Below are positions 8,979 to 17,536 of a stretch of DNA of 64,000 nt, piece by piece. The stretch's first letter is position 1. Each line of letters begins with the position of its first letter. Under the pieces are notes generated by a model. The model ran no database searches and was not told the origin of the DNA. It saw only the letters and a program-made list of their open reading frames with translations. Source of the DNA: Streptomyces celluloflavus (GTDB lineage: Bacteria > Actinomycetota > Actinomycetes > Streptomycetales > Streptomycetaceae); contig JOEL01000004.1 of the NCBI GenBank assembly GCA_000720995.1, positions 310,001 to 374,000 on the forward strand, given 5' to 3'. The position numbers and the translations under genes are program-made.

Positions 8979-9297
8979 CAGCCCTGGCCGGAGGAGGGCT
9001 CGCGAGATTCCTGGCCCCGGGCCACGGGCGCCCCGGCCCCCGACCGACCGGACCGCGGAACCCGTACACCGGGGGCACCCGATTCCGCCCCCTCCCCCAC
9101 CACAGCGTGATGCGGCCGCCGATCCTGTCGGGCAGCCGCATCACGTCAATATGCGTAAAACCGGTGCGCGTCCCGCCGAGGAGCTGTCCGGTTCGGTGGT
9201 GTCCCGCTCGGGGCTCTCCCACCCCGTGTGGCGGACGGTGGCGCGCTGCGAAAACTGGCGAAAAGGGGCTGGTGGAACCGGTGAGCCGGCGGCGGAC

Positions 9298-9708
9298 TCA
9301 GTGGCCTTGTTCGTCCCGGCGGCGTTGCCAGCGGTCCTCGATGCGGTTCATCATCGTGCGCTTCTGCCCGGCCTGGCGGCTCGACGGGGCACCGCCGGCA
9401 CCCCGGGAGGCCGTGCCCGGCTGCTGCTCACCCGGCTTGGGCGCCTTGCGCCATCCGGTGACGGCGAGTACCGCACAGCCGAGCATGACGAGGAAACCCA
9501 CCACGCTGATCCAGATCTGCTGCGCGACCATTCCGGCCATGAGCAGTGCGATTCCCACCAGGAAGCCGACGACCGCTTGGTAAACCCGTCGCCGGGTGTA
9601 CGTGCGCAGCCCGCTTCCCTCAAGCGCTGTCGCGAACTTGGGATCTTCGGCGTACAGCGCTCGCTCCATTTGCTCGAGCATGCGCTGCTCGTGCTCCGAG
9701 AGCGGCAC
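9298..9708 (-). CDS. DUF3040 membrane protein
   Basis: A 136-residue protein of the actinobacterial DUF3040 family. The N-terminus PLSEHEQRMLEQMERALYAEDPKFA is the family hallmark (an amphipathic helix ending in DPKFA). Two membrane segments follow (about residues 43-62 and 66-86), then a polar, Arg/Gln-rich cytoplasmic tail. The GTG start has an AGGAGG ribosome site seven bases upstream, and a -10-like TATCCT lies further upstream. Function unknown; members often sit beside cell-division genes, as here near the dcw cluster. Confidence 0.88.
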   Translation of the reverse strand: MPLSEHEQRMLEQMERALYAEDPKFATALEGSGLRTYTRRRVYQAVVGFLVGIALLMAGMVAQQIWISVVGFLVMLGCAVLAVTGWRKAPKPGEQQPGTASRGAGGAPSSRQAGQKRTMMNRIEDRWQRRRDEQGH

Positions 9709-9965
9709 GGAGTCCTCCTACTCGTCGGTCGCGGGGGGCGACCGGGTGCGACCCTTTCAGGATAGGCAGGGAATCGCCCCCGTGAAACCCGCCCCTCTAC
9801 GCCATTTCACTGTCCGGGCCGCTGCGGCGGCCGGTGGTGATGCTGCGTGCATTCCCCACCCGCCTGTCCGTCATGCCGGAACGTCGTATCCCGATCATAC
9901 GGGGAGAAGGGGCTGATCGGGTGGCCTGTGGCCGACCGCACGCGGTAGCCGTGCGGCCGTGCGGG

Positions 9966-10721
9966 TCAGTCGCGCTCGGCGAGGACGTGCAGCTGGGTGG
10001 CGACGGAGTGGAACGCGGGCTGCTCGGCGGCGGCCGCCTCCAGCTTCAGCAGGGCCTCCATGGCACCCGGCTCGGCGTCGACGAGCACACCGGGGACCAG
10101 GTCGGCGAAGACCCGGACGCCGTGTACGGCGCCGACCTCCAGGCCGGCGCCGGAGACCAGGCCGGCGAGCTGGTCGGCGGTGAACCTGCGCGGCACCGGG
10201 TCGCCGGCGCCCCAGTGTCCGGCCGGGTCGGTGAGTGCCTGGCGGGCCTCGGTGAAGTGCCCGGCGAGGGCGCGGGCCAGCACGGCGCCGCCCAGGCCCG
10301 CGGCGAGCAGGCTCAGGGTGCCGGCCGGGCGCAGTGCGGCGACGGCGTTGCGGACGCCCTCGGCCGGATCGTCGACGTACTCCAGCACGCCGTGGCAGAG
10401 GACGGCGTCGTAGCCGCCGCGCTCGACGACGTCGAACAGGCCGTGGGCGTCACCCTGGACGGCGCGTACCCGGTCGGCGACGCCCGCCTCCCCGGCCCGG
10501 CGCTCCAGGGCGAAGAGGGCGTTGGGGCTGGGGTCGACGACGGTGACGCGGTGGCCGAGGCCGGCCACCGGCACGGCGAAGTTACCCGTGCCGCCTCCGG
10601 TGTCGAGGACGTCCAGGGCGTCGCGCCCGGCGGCCTTGGCCCGGCGATCCAGGGCGTCCTTGAGGACCTCCCAGACCACGGCGGTACGAAGGGATGCGCG
10701 CGGGCGCAGCGGGTCAGACAC
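9966..10721 (-). CDS. Class I SAM-dependent methyltransferase
   Basis: A 251-residue Rossmann-fold methyltransferase of the SmtA/UbiE type. Motif I is LDVLDTGGGTGNFAVPVAGLG (about residues 35-55), the acidic residue ending strand 2 is in VTVVDPSPNALFALE, and QGDAHGLFDV plus YDAVLCHGVLEYVDDPAE provide motifs II-III. The C-terminal part (FTADQLAGLVSGAGLEV) is the usual substrate-side fold. GTG start with a GAGGAG site about ten bases upstream. The substrate cannot be predicted; neighbours give no pathway. Confidence 0.85.
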   Translation of the reverse strand: MSDPLRPRASLRTAVVWEVLKDALDRRAKAAGRDALDVLDTGGGTGNFAVPVAGLGHRVTVVDPSPNALFALERRAGEAGVADRVRAVQGDAHGLFDVVERGGYDAVLCHGVLEYVDDPAEGVRNAVAALRPAGTLSLLAAGLGGAVLARALAGHFTEARQALTDPAGHWGAGDPVPRRFTADQLAGLVSGAGLEVGAVHGVRVFADLVPGVLVDAEPGAMEALLKLEAAAAEQPAFHSVATQLHVLAERD

Positions 10722-11008
10722 GGCGGGTGGCTCCTCGACGGGGGCATGAACTACTCAGGCGCCTACCACCCTATTGCGTTCCGCGCCGTCCGCCGTCTGC
10801 GGCGCCGCATGGGCCGCCATCAGGCGTCCTGCCGGCTGGCCGGGCACCGGAGTGCCCCGCGCGGGTGCCCATAAGGGTGCCCCTGCGTGAGGCCCGCTCC
10901 GCCGCGCGCCTGTACGGGATGCCGCCACGGGCCGCCGCGCACCCCGGCACCGGCCGCACGACGGGCATCCCCGGCCGCACGACCGTGCCGGGTGCCGCCC
11001 GCCGCTCC

Positions 11009-11494
11009 TCAGCCCGCCCGCTGGGGTGGCAGGGCGGGCGGGAGCAGCAGCAGCCGTTCGACGAGGCGCAGAAACATGGCGGCGTCGCGGAGCAGGTCGT
11101 CGGCGTCGCGGCGGGTGGCCGCGCCGGCTATGCCGGCCTCCGCCTTGGCCCGGCGATCGGCGCCGGAGGCGAACAGGGCGCTCCACTCGGCCAGTTCGGG
11201 AGCGACCTCCGGCAGGACCTCCCAGGCGCTGCGGATGCGCTGTCTGCGGCGCGGTGCGGTCTCGGGCCTGGCGCGGACGGCGAGAACGGCGGCCGCGGTG
11301 CGCAGCGCGGCCAGATGGGCGGTGGCGAACCGTTCGTTGGAGGTGGGCAGGGTCGGTGCTTCGTCGAGGCCGTGCCGGGCCTGGGCGAGCAGGGCGAGGG
11401 CGGCGGGCGGTGCCGCCGTCCGCCGCCGGACGGGATGGACATCGCTCGGGGGACCGTACGCAGCGGAACTGCCCGCCGTGGAACGAACTGCCAT
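11009..11494 (-). CDS. HEPN-like helical protein (SAV_6107 type)
   Basis: A 161-residue, mostly helical protein resembling actinobacterial proteins annotated as SAV_6107 family HEPN domain-containing. Recognisable segments are LLAQARHGLDEAPTL, ERFATAHLAALRTAAAVLAVRARP and RRDADDLLRDAAMFLRLVERLL. The ATG at 11494 has a near-perfect AGGAGGT site seven bases upstream, so the longer frame beginning at 11563 is rejected. There is no Rx4-6H motif of toxin-type HEPN ribonucleases, so RNase activity should not be assumed. Transcribed away from the adjacent TetR gene. Function unknown. Confidence 0.72.
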   Translation of the reverse strand: MAVRSTAGSSAAYGPPSDVHPVRRRTAAPPAALALLAQARHGLDEAPTLPTSNERFATAHLAALRTAAAVLAVRARPETAPRRRQRIRSAWEVLPEVAPELAEWSALFASGADRRAKAEAGIAGAATRRDADDLLRDAAMFLRLVERLLLLPPALPPQRAG

Positions 11495-11809
11495 GACGAA
11501 CCTCCTGTTGTCGCATGCCGGTTCGGGACCGTCTGACCCCATCGTGGCGGGTACCACTGACAATCGGCGCTGACCTGCTCTTTCGCCGGAAAGACGGAAT
11601 GGCTACGGAATGACTCCGGGTGGCTCGCGGTGCCGCTCACGCCGCTCCGCGACCCGTGGCCGCGCGGCCGTGGACGGCACCGGCCGCGCGGCGGTCCGGC
11701 ACGGCGGCCGCCGCGGGGTGCGACAAACCGCCTACGGGCGCCGGGGAGGACCTGTTCCGGAGCCGGTCCTGTGCACGCGTACACAGCCGGGACCGGCACA
11801 ATCGCCCCT

Positions 11810-12424
11810 ATGGACAGCTCCACTACACGCCGCGACGCCACCCGACGCAGACTCTTCGAGGCGGCGGTCACGCTCATCGCCGAACAGGGCTTCTCCTCCA
11901 CCACGGTGGACGAGATCGCCGAGCGGGCGGGCGTCGCGAAGGGCACCGTCTACTACAACTTCGCGAGCAAGAACGTTCTCTTCGAGGAACTGCTGCGGCA
12001 CGGCATCGAGCTGCTGGCGACTTCCCTGCAGGCGGCCTCCGACGAGGTGGCCGACCGGGGCGGCCGCCGCATCGACGCCCTGGACGCGATGATCCGGGCC
12101 GGCCTGGACTTCATCTCCCGCTACCCGGCACTCACCCAGCTCTACGTCGCCGAACTGTGGCGTACCAACCGCGCCTGGCAGTCCACCTTGATGGTGGTGC
12201 GGAAACGGGCCATCACCGTGGTGGAGGAGGTCCTGCGGGAGGCCGTGGCCGACGGTGAGCTGAGCGACGAGATCGACATTCCGCTCACCGCCTCTGCGCT
12301 GTTCGGGATGGTTCTGGTGGCCGCCCTGGACTGGCAGTCCTACCAGCCGGACCGGTCGATCGACGAGGTGCACGCGGCGCTGTCGCGGCTCCTCCAGGGG
12401 CGGGTCAGCGGCCTGGACGTGTAA
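11810..12424 (+). CDS. TetR/AcrR family transcriptional regulator
   Basis: A 204-residue regulator. The N-terminal helix-turn-helix is clear: RRDATRRRLFEAAVTLIAEQGFSSTTVDEIAERAGVAKGTVYYNFASKNVLFEELL (about residues 8-62). The C-terminal ligand-binding domain begins around residue 75 and contains FISRYPALTQLYVAELWRTNRAWQ. The start at 11810 lacks a ribosome site but has a -10-like CACAAT about seven bases before it, suggesting a leaderless message. Oriented toward the DUF4126 gene, with a palindrome array in between that could be its operator. No ligand can be inferred. Confidence 0.9.
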   Translation: MDSSTTRRDATRRRLFEAAVTLIAEQGFSSTTVDEIAERAGVAKGTVYYNFASKNVLFEELLRHGIELLATSLQAASDEVADRGGRRIDALDAMIRAGLDFISRYPALTQLYVAELWRTNRAWQSTLMVVRKRAITVVEEVLREAVADGELSDEIDIPLTASALFGMVLVAALDWQSYQPDRSIDEVHAALSRLLQGRVSGLDV

Positions 12425-12807
12425 CCGCACCGGGCGACCGCGGGGAGATCCGTGGCGAGCTGTCCCGTGGGACGCGCGCCGCGGGGTGCCTGCCGGACGG
12501 CCGCCGAGTCCGCACACGGCAGTGCGCTGCCCTGGCACAGATCGTTCCCCCACCGATCCGACCAGGACAGCGCTTCCCCCGTGCTCCCCGTTTTCCCCCG
12601 TGGAGCCCCCGTACCTCCCCCGTCACGTCCGGGAGCCACGCCGTTCCGCCGCCCCGTGCCGGCGGTGCGGTGCCGCGTCCCTTCCGTGATCACCACTCTT
12701 CCTTCCAGGCGGGTCCCGGCCCATCCGCGTACCTACTCATCTCGGCGTCTGAGTACGGATACTCAAACCTGAGCACACCGCCCCAGCGCTGCCCTACGCT
12801 TTCCCGC
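12425..12807. other. Intergenic region between the TetR regulator and the DUF4126 gene
   Basis: 383 bp with no plausible gene. It carries four spaced copies of CCCCCGT (about 12575-12626), the palindrome array at 12734-12775, and a -10-like TACGCT (12795-12800) seven bases before the DUF4126 GTG. Confidence 0.5.
12734..12775. promoter_or_regulatory. Alternating inverted half-site array, putative operator
   Basis: TACTCA (12734-12739), TGAGTA (12750-12755), TACTCA (12760-12765) and the near copy TGAGCA (12770-12775) alternate in orientation. The middle pair forms the perfect palindrome TGAGTA-CGGA-TACTCA, and the last three half-sites start exactly 10 bp apart. Location, 60 bp upstream of the DUF4126 start and downstream of a TetR-family gene, suggests a repressor site. 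The binding protein is unknown. Confidence 0.45.
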
Positions 12808-13428
12808 GTGTCCGTACTCCCGTTGGTATTCACCAGTGGCTGGGCGAGTGGGATCAACGCCTACGCCGTCGTACTGCTCTTCGGCCTGCTCGGTGCCACC
12901 GGGGTCACCGACGAGGTGCCCGCGGCGCTCCAGCGCCCCGATGTGCTGATCGTGGCGGGGGTGCTCTTCCTCTGTGAGGCCGTCGCGGACAAGATCCCGT
13001 ACGTCGACTCGGTCTGGGACACCGTGCACACGGTGATCCGGCCGGTGTCCGGTGCGGTCGTCGCGGCGCTGCTGGCGGGGCACAGCGGTTCGCTGCCCGA
13101 GGTGGCGGCGGGCGCGGTGGGCGGCTCCACCGCGCTGCTGAGCCATCTGGTCAAGGCGGGCACGCGGATCGCCGTCAACACCTCGCCGGAGCCCGCGAGC
13201 AACATCGTGCTGAGCCTGGCCGAGGATCTGGGGGTCGCCGGGCTCGTCGCCTTCGCCGTGTTCCATCCGGTGCTGGCGGCGATCATCGCGGCGCTGCTGC
13301 TGATCGGCGGTATCGCACTGGTGATCTTCCTCTGGTCGCGGATCCGCCGGTACCTGCGCCGACGGCGACAGCGGCGCCAGGAGAAACGACTGGCCGCGGC
13401 GGGTGACACGGGGCCGCTGCCGGGCTGA
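12808..13428 (+). CDS. DUF4126 multipass membrane protein
   Basis: A 206-residue integral membrane protein. The N-terminus LPLVFTSGWASGINAYAVVLLFGLLG is the DUF4126 signature; CEAVADKIPYVDSVWDTVHTVIRP and EPASNIVLSLAEDLGV are further family segments. About five membrane helices are followed by a very basic tail (RRYLRRRRQRRQEKR), which should lie in the cytoplasm. GTG start with a -10-like element seven bases upstream, so probably leaderless. Function unknown; transport or quality control has been suggested for distant relatives, without proof. Confidence 0.85.
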   Translation: MSVLPLVFTSGWASGINAYAVVLLFGLLGATGVTDEVPAALQRPDVLIVAGVLFLCEAVADKIPYVDSVWDTVHTVIRPVSGAVVAALLAGHSGSLPEVAAGAVGGSTALLSHLVKAGTRIAVNTSPEPASNIVLSLAEDLGVAGLVAFAVFHPVLAAIIAALLLIGGIALVIFLWSRIRRYLRRRRQRRQEKRLAAAGDTGPLPG

Positions 13429-13478
13429 GCCGACCGCCCGCGCGGGCGTTGTCAGTGGGCCCGGATAAAGTCGCAGGC

Positions 13479-15017
13479 ATGGCACGGATTGCGGTGATCG
13501 GCGCCGGGATGGGCGCGATGGCGGCCGCCGCCCGGCTGGCCGTCGCGGGCCACCGGGTGGCGGTGTTCGAGCGCGGCGCGACGTACGGCGGCGCGCTGCG
13601 GCGGTTCGAGCGGGACGGCTTCGCCTTCGACACGGGGCCCGGTCTGCTGCATCTGCCCGCCGTCTACCGCGATCTGTTCGTCAAGACCGGCCGCGAGCCG
13701 CTGGAGAGCTGCGTCGAGCTGTCGCAGGTCGATCCCGCCGCCCGCCATGTCTTCGCGGACGGCACCGATGTGTCCCTGCCGAACGCCTCACGGGCCGGTG
13801 TCCTCGCGGCCCTGGACGGCGCGCTGGGCGCCGGGGCGGGCGAGCGCTGGAGCGCGTTCCTGGGCCGCGCCCGCGAGGCGTGGGACGCCACCCGGCGGCC
13901 GCTCCTGGAGGAGCCGCTGTGGCAGGACTGGCGGGTGCTGGGCCGCGATCCGTATCCGGCGGTGCGCCGGCGCGGGCTGTTCGGCCGCGGCAAGGGCCCC
14001 ACGACCGCCACCCTCGCCGAGGTCGCCGCCCGCGAGCTGGCGGATCCCCGGCTCGTCGCGCTGCTGGAGAGCCATGCGCTGGCGTACGGCTTCGATCCGC
14101 GCGACGCGCCGGCGAGCGCCGCCGTGCTGCCGTACATGGAGCAGACCTTCGGGAGTTGGTACGTCCGCGGCGGTATGCGGGCGCTGGCGGACGCGCTGTA
14201 CGAGCGCTGCGCGGCCCGTGGAGTGGAGTTCACCTTCGGCGCGGAGGTCACCCGGATCACCGAGAAGGACGGCCGGGCGGCGGGCGTCGAGCTGGCCGAC
14301 GGCCGGGTGGCCGACGCGGAGACGGTGGTCGCCGGTGTCGAACCGGCCCGGCTGGCCGCGATGTTGCGGGCGGGGCTGCCGTGGGGTGCGGAGGACGTCC
14401 GTCCGGCCGCCCGGCCCGGGGAGTGTGCGCCGGGGCGGTTCACGGTCGTGCTCGCGCTGCGCGGGGCGCGGCCGGGCGACGCCGCGCACCGGACGGTCGT
14501 CCACACCCCGGACCGCGCGGCCGAGCTGGCCGGTGTGTTCGGGGACGGCCCGGGGCGGCGCGTGCCGTGTGCCCGGCCGACGGTGACGGTGCTGCGTCCG
14601 GACGACGCCACCGGCCGCCCGGACGACGGCCACGAGGCCGTGACGCTGACGGCGACGGTCGCCGGGACCGTCCCGGCCGGCGGGCCGGACGTCCCGGGGG
14701 CGCCGGGCCGGTCGGCGGAGGCCGAGGCCCTCGCGGACCGGATGACCGAGATCGCCGAGGCCGCGGTTCCGGGGTTGCGGGAGCGGGTGCTGTGGCGGGA
14801 GGTCCTGCCGCCCGCGGACGGCGAGTCGGTGCCGGGCCCGGCGCTGGCCGGCGCCGATGGCCGCTTCCTGCGGCCCGCCAACCGCACCCGGATACCCGGG
14901 CTTTACGCGGTCGGCGGCTGGTCGCATCCGGGCGGCGGGCTGGCGCACGTCGGGATGTCCGGCGCGATCGTCGCGGGCCTGATCGTGAACGGCGACGACT
15001 GGCACGGGTCGGCGTGA
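13479..15017 (+). CDS. Phytoene-desaturase-like FAD oxidoreductase
   Basis: A 512-residue flavoprotein of the CrtI/amine-oxidase superfamily. The N-terminal dinucleotide motif is ARIAVIGAGMGAMAAAARLAVAGHRVAVFER, followed by the family's FDTGPGLLHLP. Substrate-side segments SWYVRGGMRALADALYERCAARGVEFTFGAEV and the C-terminal FAD motif GLYAVGGWSHPGGGLAHVGMSGAIVAG are present. No phytoene synthase, cyclase or other carotenoid gene is nearby, so carotenoid desaturation is not supported by context; relatives act on various isoprenoid or unknown lipids. Start at the ATG of the Rossmann strand; an upstream ATG at 13449 would add ten residues. Confidence 0.8.
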   Translation: MARIAVIGAGMGAMAAAARLAVAGHRVAVFERGATYGGALRRFERDGFAFDTGPGLLHLPAVYRDLFVKTGREPLESCVELSQVDPAARHVFADGTDVSLPNASRAGVLAALDGALGAGAGERWSAFLGRAREAWDATRRPLLEEPLWQDWRVLGRDPYPAVRRRGLFGRGKGPTTATLAEVAARELADPRLVALLESHALAYGFDPRDAPASAAVLPYMEQTFGSWYVRGGMRALADALYERCAARGVEFTFGAEVTRITEKDGRAAGVELADGRVADAETVVAGVEPARLAAMLRAGLPWGAEDVRPAARPGECAPGRFTVVLALRGARPGDAAHRTVVHTPDRAAELAGVFGDGPGRRVPCARPTVTVLRPDDATGRPDDGHEAVTLTATVAGTVPAGGPDVPGAPGRSAEAEALADRMTEIAEAAVPGLRERVLWREVLPPADGESVPGPALAGADGRFLRPANRTRIPGLYAVGGWSHPGGGLAHVGMSGAIVAGLIVNGDDWHGSA

Positions 15018-15174
15018 GCGCCCGGCCCCGGACCTGACGGCGGGCGGGATCCGGCGCCGGTCCGGACGACATCCGGCGTCCGGTCCGGTCGTGCCGGCCG
15101 CGGCCCGCGGTGGGGACGAAGCCCCTGTGTGCTCCGGCCCGTGCGACCTGTCGCCGCCGGGCCGCGCACCGGGC

Positions 15175-16320
15175 TCAGTAGCGGTAGTGCTGCTCGTCGT
15201 AACCCTGTTGCTGGTGCGGCGGGTAGGGCGGCTGTCCGGCCGGGGGCTCGGCGTCGCGCTGTTGCGGGACCCAGACCCCGCCGGGCGGGGTCTCGACATA
15301 GCCCTGGCCCGGCTGCTGCCCCTGGGGCTGCCCGGTTCCGTCGGCCGGCCGGCCGTCGTACTGCTCCGGGACGTACGGCGGCCGGCCGTACGGATCCGGC
15401 TGCGCGTACGGGTCGTACGGGGCGGGGTACTGCTGGGCGCCGAGGTACGGGTCGGCGTAGGGCTGCTGCCCGCCCTGACCGTCGCCGTACGTCCCGTACT
15501 GGCCCGCGTAGGGGTCCGGCTCCCCGGCGGGAGCGCCGTAACTGCCACCGTACGCAGGGCCGTTGCCGTCGCTGGCACCGGCGGCGTTGCCGTAGGCGTC
15601 GTAGCCGGGGTGGCCGGTCTGCGGGGGGCGGGCGTCGGCGCTGTAGACGCCGTACTGCCCGGTCTCGTCGGGGAGCGGCTGCGGGGCGTAGACGGCGGTG
15701 GCGTCGGGGCGCGGATAGCCGTCCTGGTCCGGGTAGTTCTGCGGTACGAAGACGCTGCGATCCTGGTACGGATCCTGGTCCTGGTAAGGGTCCTGGCCCT
15801 GGTAGCCGTGGTGCGCGCCGTACGGGCCCGGCCCCTGGTAGGGCTCCTGGTCCAGGCCGTGCTGCCCGGGGAAGTCCGCCTGGCTCTCGGTGGCGCCGTG
15901 GTCCTGGGGGGTGTCCTGCTGGGTGAACGTCCCCTGCTCGTCGGTGCCGTGGCCGGCGTCGTCGGGGAGCGGCACCGCTTCCACGCCGGAGACCTGGAGG
16001 GCCGGCTCGGCGGCGGGTGCCTTGGCGCCCCCGGAGCGGGCCCTGCGCCGCCGGCTCTCCGTCCGCTTGCGGCGCAGGGCCCAGCCGGTCGTGAAGCCCC
16101 GCCGGAAGGAGAGCGTCACCTTCACCTGCCCGACCGCGAAGGCGACGGCACCCACGGCGATCACGATGACCGACGGGATGATGACGCCGGCCACCACCCC
16201 GAGGAAGCCGGTGAAGGCGAGCAGCCGCCAGCGCAGCCGGGCCTTGTGCTGGAGCAGGACCTCACTCAGCAGCCACAGCCCGACGAAGCCGAATGCGATG
16301 TAGAGGACCGTCCAGCCCAT
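15175..16320 (-). CDS. Membrane protein with long Tyr/Pro/Gln-rich cytoplasmic tail
   Basis: A 381-residue protein I do not recognise as a named family. It has two or three membrane helices at the N-terminus (about residues 3-18, 33-62), a basic stretch (RRKRTESRRRRARS, about residue 84), then some 270 residues of low-complexity sequence dense in Tyr, Pro, Gln, Asp and Gly with irregular PYxD/DPYQ/GYDEQ motifs. The tail probably is disordered and cytoplasmic. Directly upstream lies metF, transcribed the same way with a 36-bp gap, so co-expression is possible. Tyr-rich tails of this kind can drive phase separation or be phosphorylated; neither is shown here. Confidence 0.75.
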   Translation of the reverse strand: MGWTVLYIAFGFVGLWLLSEVLLQHKARLRWRLLAFTGFLGVVAGVIIPSVIVIAVGAVAFAVGQVKVTLSFRRGFTTGWALRRKRTESRRRRARSGGAKAPAAEPALQVSGVEAVPLPDDAGHGTDEQGTFTQQDTPQDHGATESQADFPGQHGLDQEPYQGPGPYGAHHGYQGQDPYQDQDPYQDRSVFVPQNYPDQDGYPRPDATAVYAPQPLPDETGQYGVYSADARPPQTGHPGYDAYGNAAGASDGNGPAYGGSYGAPAGEPDPYAGQYGTYGDGQGGQQPYADPYLGAQQYPAPYDPYAQPDPYGRPPYVPEQYDGRPADGTGQPQGQQPGQGYVETPPGGVWVPQQRDAEPPAGQPPYPPHQQQGYDEQHYRY

Positions 16321-16356
16321 ATACGCCCCTCTTTCGCCGCTTTCCGGCCACCGTCA

Positions 16357-17274
16357 TCAGGACTGCTGGTGCAGTCCGAGATTCTCGTAGATTTCCAGGG
16401 TCGCCGTGGAGTGGTTCAGGGTAATGAAGTGCAACCCGGGCACGCCTTCGGCCATCAAGCGCGCACACAGTTCGGTCGCGTACTCGATGCCAATGGAGCG
16501 TACAGCCGCCGGGTCGTCCTTGACCGCGAGGATGCGCTCCGCCAGCTCGGGCGGGAAGGCCGCGTTGCTGAGCTGCGCGAACCGTTCGATCTGGCGCACG
16601 TTCGTGACCGGCATGATCTCCGGAATGATCGGCGTCGAACAACCCACCGCCGCGACCCGGTCGCGCAGCCGCAGATAGTCCTCCGGATAGAAGAACATCT
16701 GCGTGATGGCGAAGTCCGCGCCGGCCCGGCACTTGGCGACGAAGTGCGCCACGTCGGCGTCCCAGTCCGTGGAGCGCGGATGCATCTCGGGGAAGGCCGC
16801 CACGCCGACGCAGAAGTCGCCGGACTCCTTGATCAGCCGGACCAGGTCGGCCGCGTAGGTGACGCCCTCGGGGTGCCGCACCCACTCGCCCATCGGGTCG
16901 CCGGGCGGGTCGCCGCGCACCGCGAGCATGTTGCGGATACCGGCGTCGGCGTACTGGCCGATGACGTTGCGCAGTTCGGCGGTGGAGTGGTTCACCGCGG
17001 TGAGGTGGGCGACCGGGGTGAGCGTGGTGTCGGTGGCGATGCGCTCGGTGGCGCGCACCGTTCCCTCACGGGAGGATCCGCCGGCTCCGTACGTCACGGA
17101 GACGAAGGTCGGGGAGACGGCCTCGATCCGGCGGATGGCGTTCCACAGGGTCCGCTCGCCCTTCTCGGTCTTCGGGGCGGCGAACTCGAACGAGTATGAC
17201 TGCTTGCCGGAAGCCAGCAGCTCGCGCACGGTCGGCGCGTGATCAGTCCTGGTGGAAGCTGTACCTAGGGCCAT
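16357..17274 (-). CDS. metF: Methylenetetrahydrofolate reductase
   Basis: Reduces 5,10-methylene-THF to 5-methyl-THF for methionine synthesis, using FAD. The 305-residue length and motifs are standard: [18 protein letters not shown] at the start, [33 protein letters not shown] and [15 protein letters not shown]. The C-terminus [24 protein letters not shown] is complete. The ATG lies six bases after a -10-like TAACCT with a good -35, so the message is predicted to be leaderless. No SAM riboswitch precedes it, in contrast to the desulfurase-like gene at 56.8 kb. Confidence 0.96.
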   Translation of the reverse strand: MALGTASTRTDHAPTVRELLASGKQSYSFEFAAPKTEKGERTLWNAIRRIEAVSPTFVSVTYGAGGSSREGTVRATERIATDTTLTPVAHLTAVNHSTAELRNVIGQYADAGIRNMLAVRGDPPGDPMGEWVRHPEGVTYAADLVRLIKESGDFCVGVAAFPEMHPRSTDWDADVAHFVAKCRAGADFAITQMFFYPEDYLRLRDRVAAVGCSTPIIPEIMPVTNVRQIERFAQLSNAAFPPELAERILAVKDDPAAVRSIGIEYATELCARLMAEGVPGLHFITLNHSTATLEIYENLGLHQQS

Positions 17275-17280
17275 ATGGGC

Positions 17281-17308
17281 AGGTTAACCACCGGCCGGGC
17301 ACACTCAA
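17281..17308 (-). promoter_or_regulatory. Predicted metF promoter (leaderless)
   Basis: On the minus strand TTGAGT (17308-17303), a 16-bp spacer and TAACCT (17286-17281), with the metF ATG starting seven bases after the -10. Transcription should therefore start at or within a base of the ATG. Confidence 0.55.
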
Positions 17309-17342
17309 ACCGGCACCGGCGTTATGCCTGGTATGGCCGATT

Positions 17343-17363
17343 CGTGTCCACGGGTTGGACACG
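17343..17363. promoter_or_regulatory. Perfect 8-bp inverted repeat upstream of metF
   Basis: CGTGTCCA-CGGGT-TGGACACG. It sits about 35 bp upstream of the metF -35 element, between thiE and metF. It could be an operator for metF or a stem in the 3' end of the thiE transcript. Confidence 0.35.
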
Positions 17364-17452
17364 CCCGGATCACCACTTGGTCATTCGAGGACGGAATGCG
17401 AGCCCTGCCGGCGATCAAGGACCCGGATGCCGGGATTGTCCCTTCACTGCTT

Positions 17453-17482
17453 GTGCGGAGGGTGCCCGTGCGGAGGGTGCCC
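17453..17482. repeat. Tandem duplication of a 15-bp unit
   Basis: GTGCGGAGGGTGCCC occurs twice back to back in the untranslated region downstream of thiE. Nothing indicates a function; slippage is the likely origin. Confidence 0.5.
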
Positions 17483-17536
17483 AGGTGGATGCCCGGCGCA
17501 CCGGACGCCCGGAGGTCCCGCCACCGGATGCGCCGC

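Larger units (their letters stand above)
8783..9297. other. Convergent intergenic region without a credible gene
   Basis: Lies between the 3' ends of the transglutaminase gene (plus) and the DUF3040 gene (minus). It holds the short inverted repeat at 8812-8839 and the degenerate dispersed repeat at 8880-8978. Open frames on both strands are Arg/Gly/Pro-rich shadows with no ribosome site. Confidence 0.5.

Noticed and set aside
8821-9222. 133-codon minus-strand frame in the convergent intergenic region
   Set aside because: It covers the short inverted repeat and the dispersed repeat, has no ribosome site and reads as low-complexity Arg/Gly/Pro.
11564-11809. Upstream start for the TetR gene at 11630
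   Set aside because: It would add 60 Arg/Pro/Gly residues that no TetR protein has; the HTH begins right after the ATG at 11810.
15091-17199. 702-codon plus-strand frame across the Tyr-rich protein and metF
   Set aside because: metF is certain on the minus strand; the Val/Arg/Gly repetition in this frame is the mirror of the minus-strand codons.
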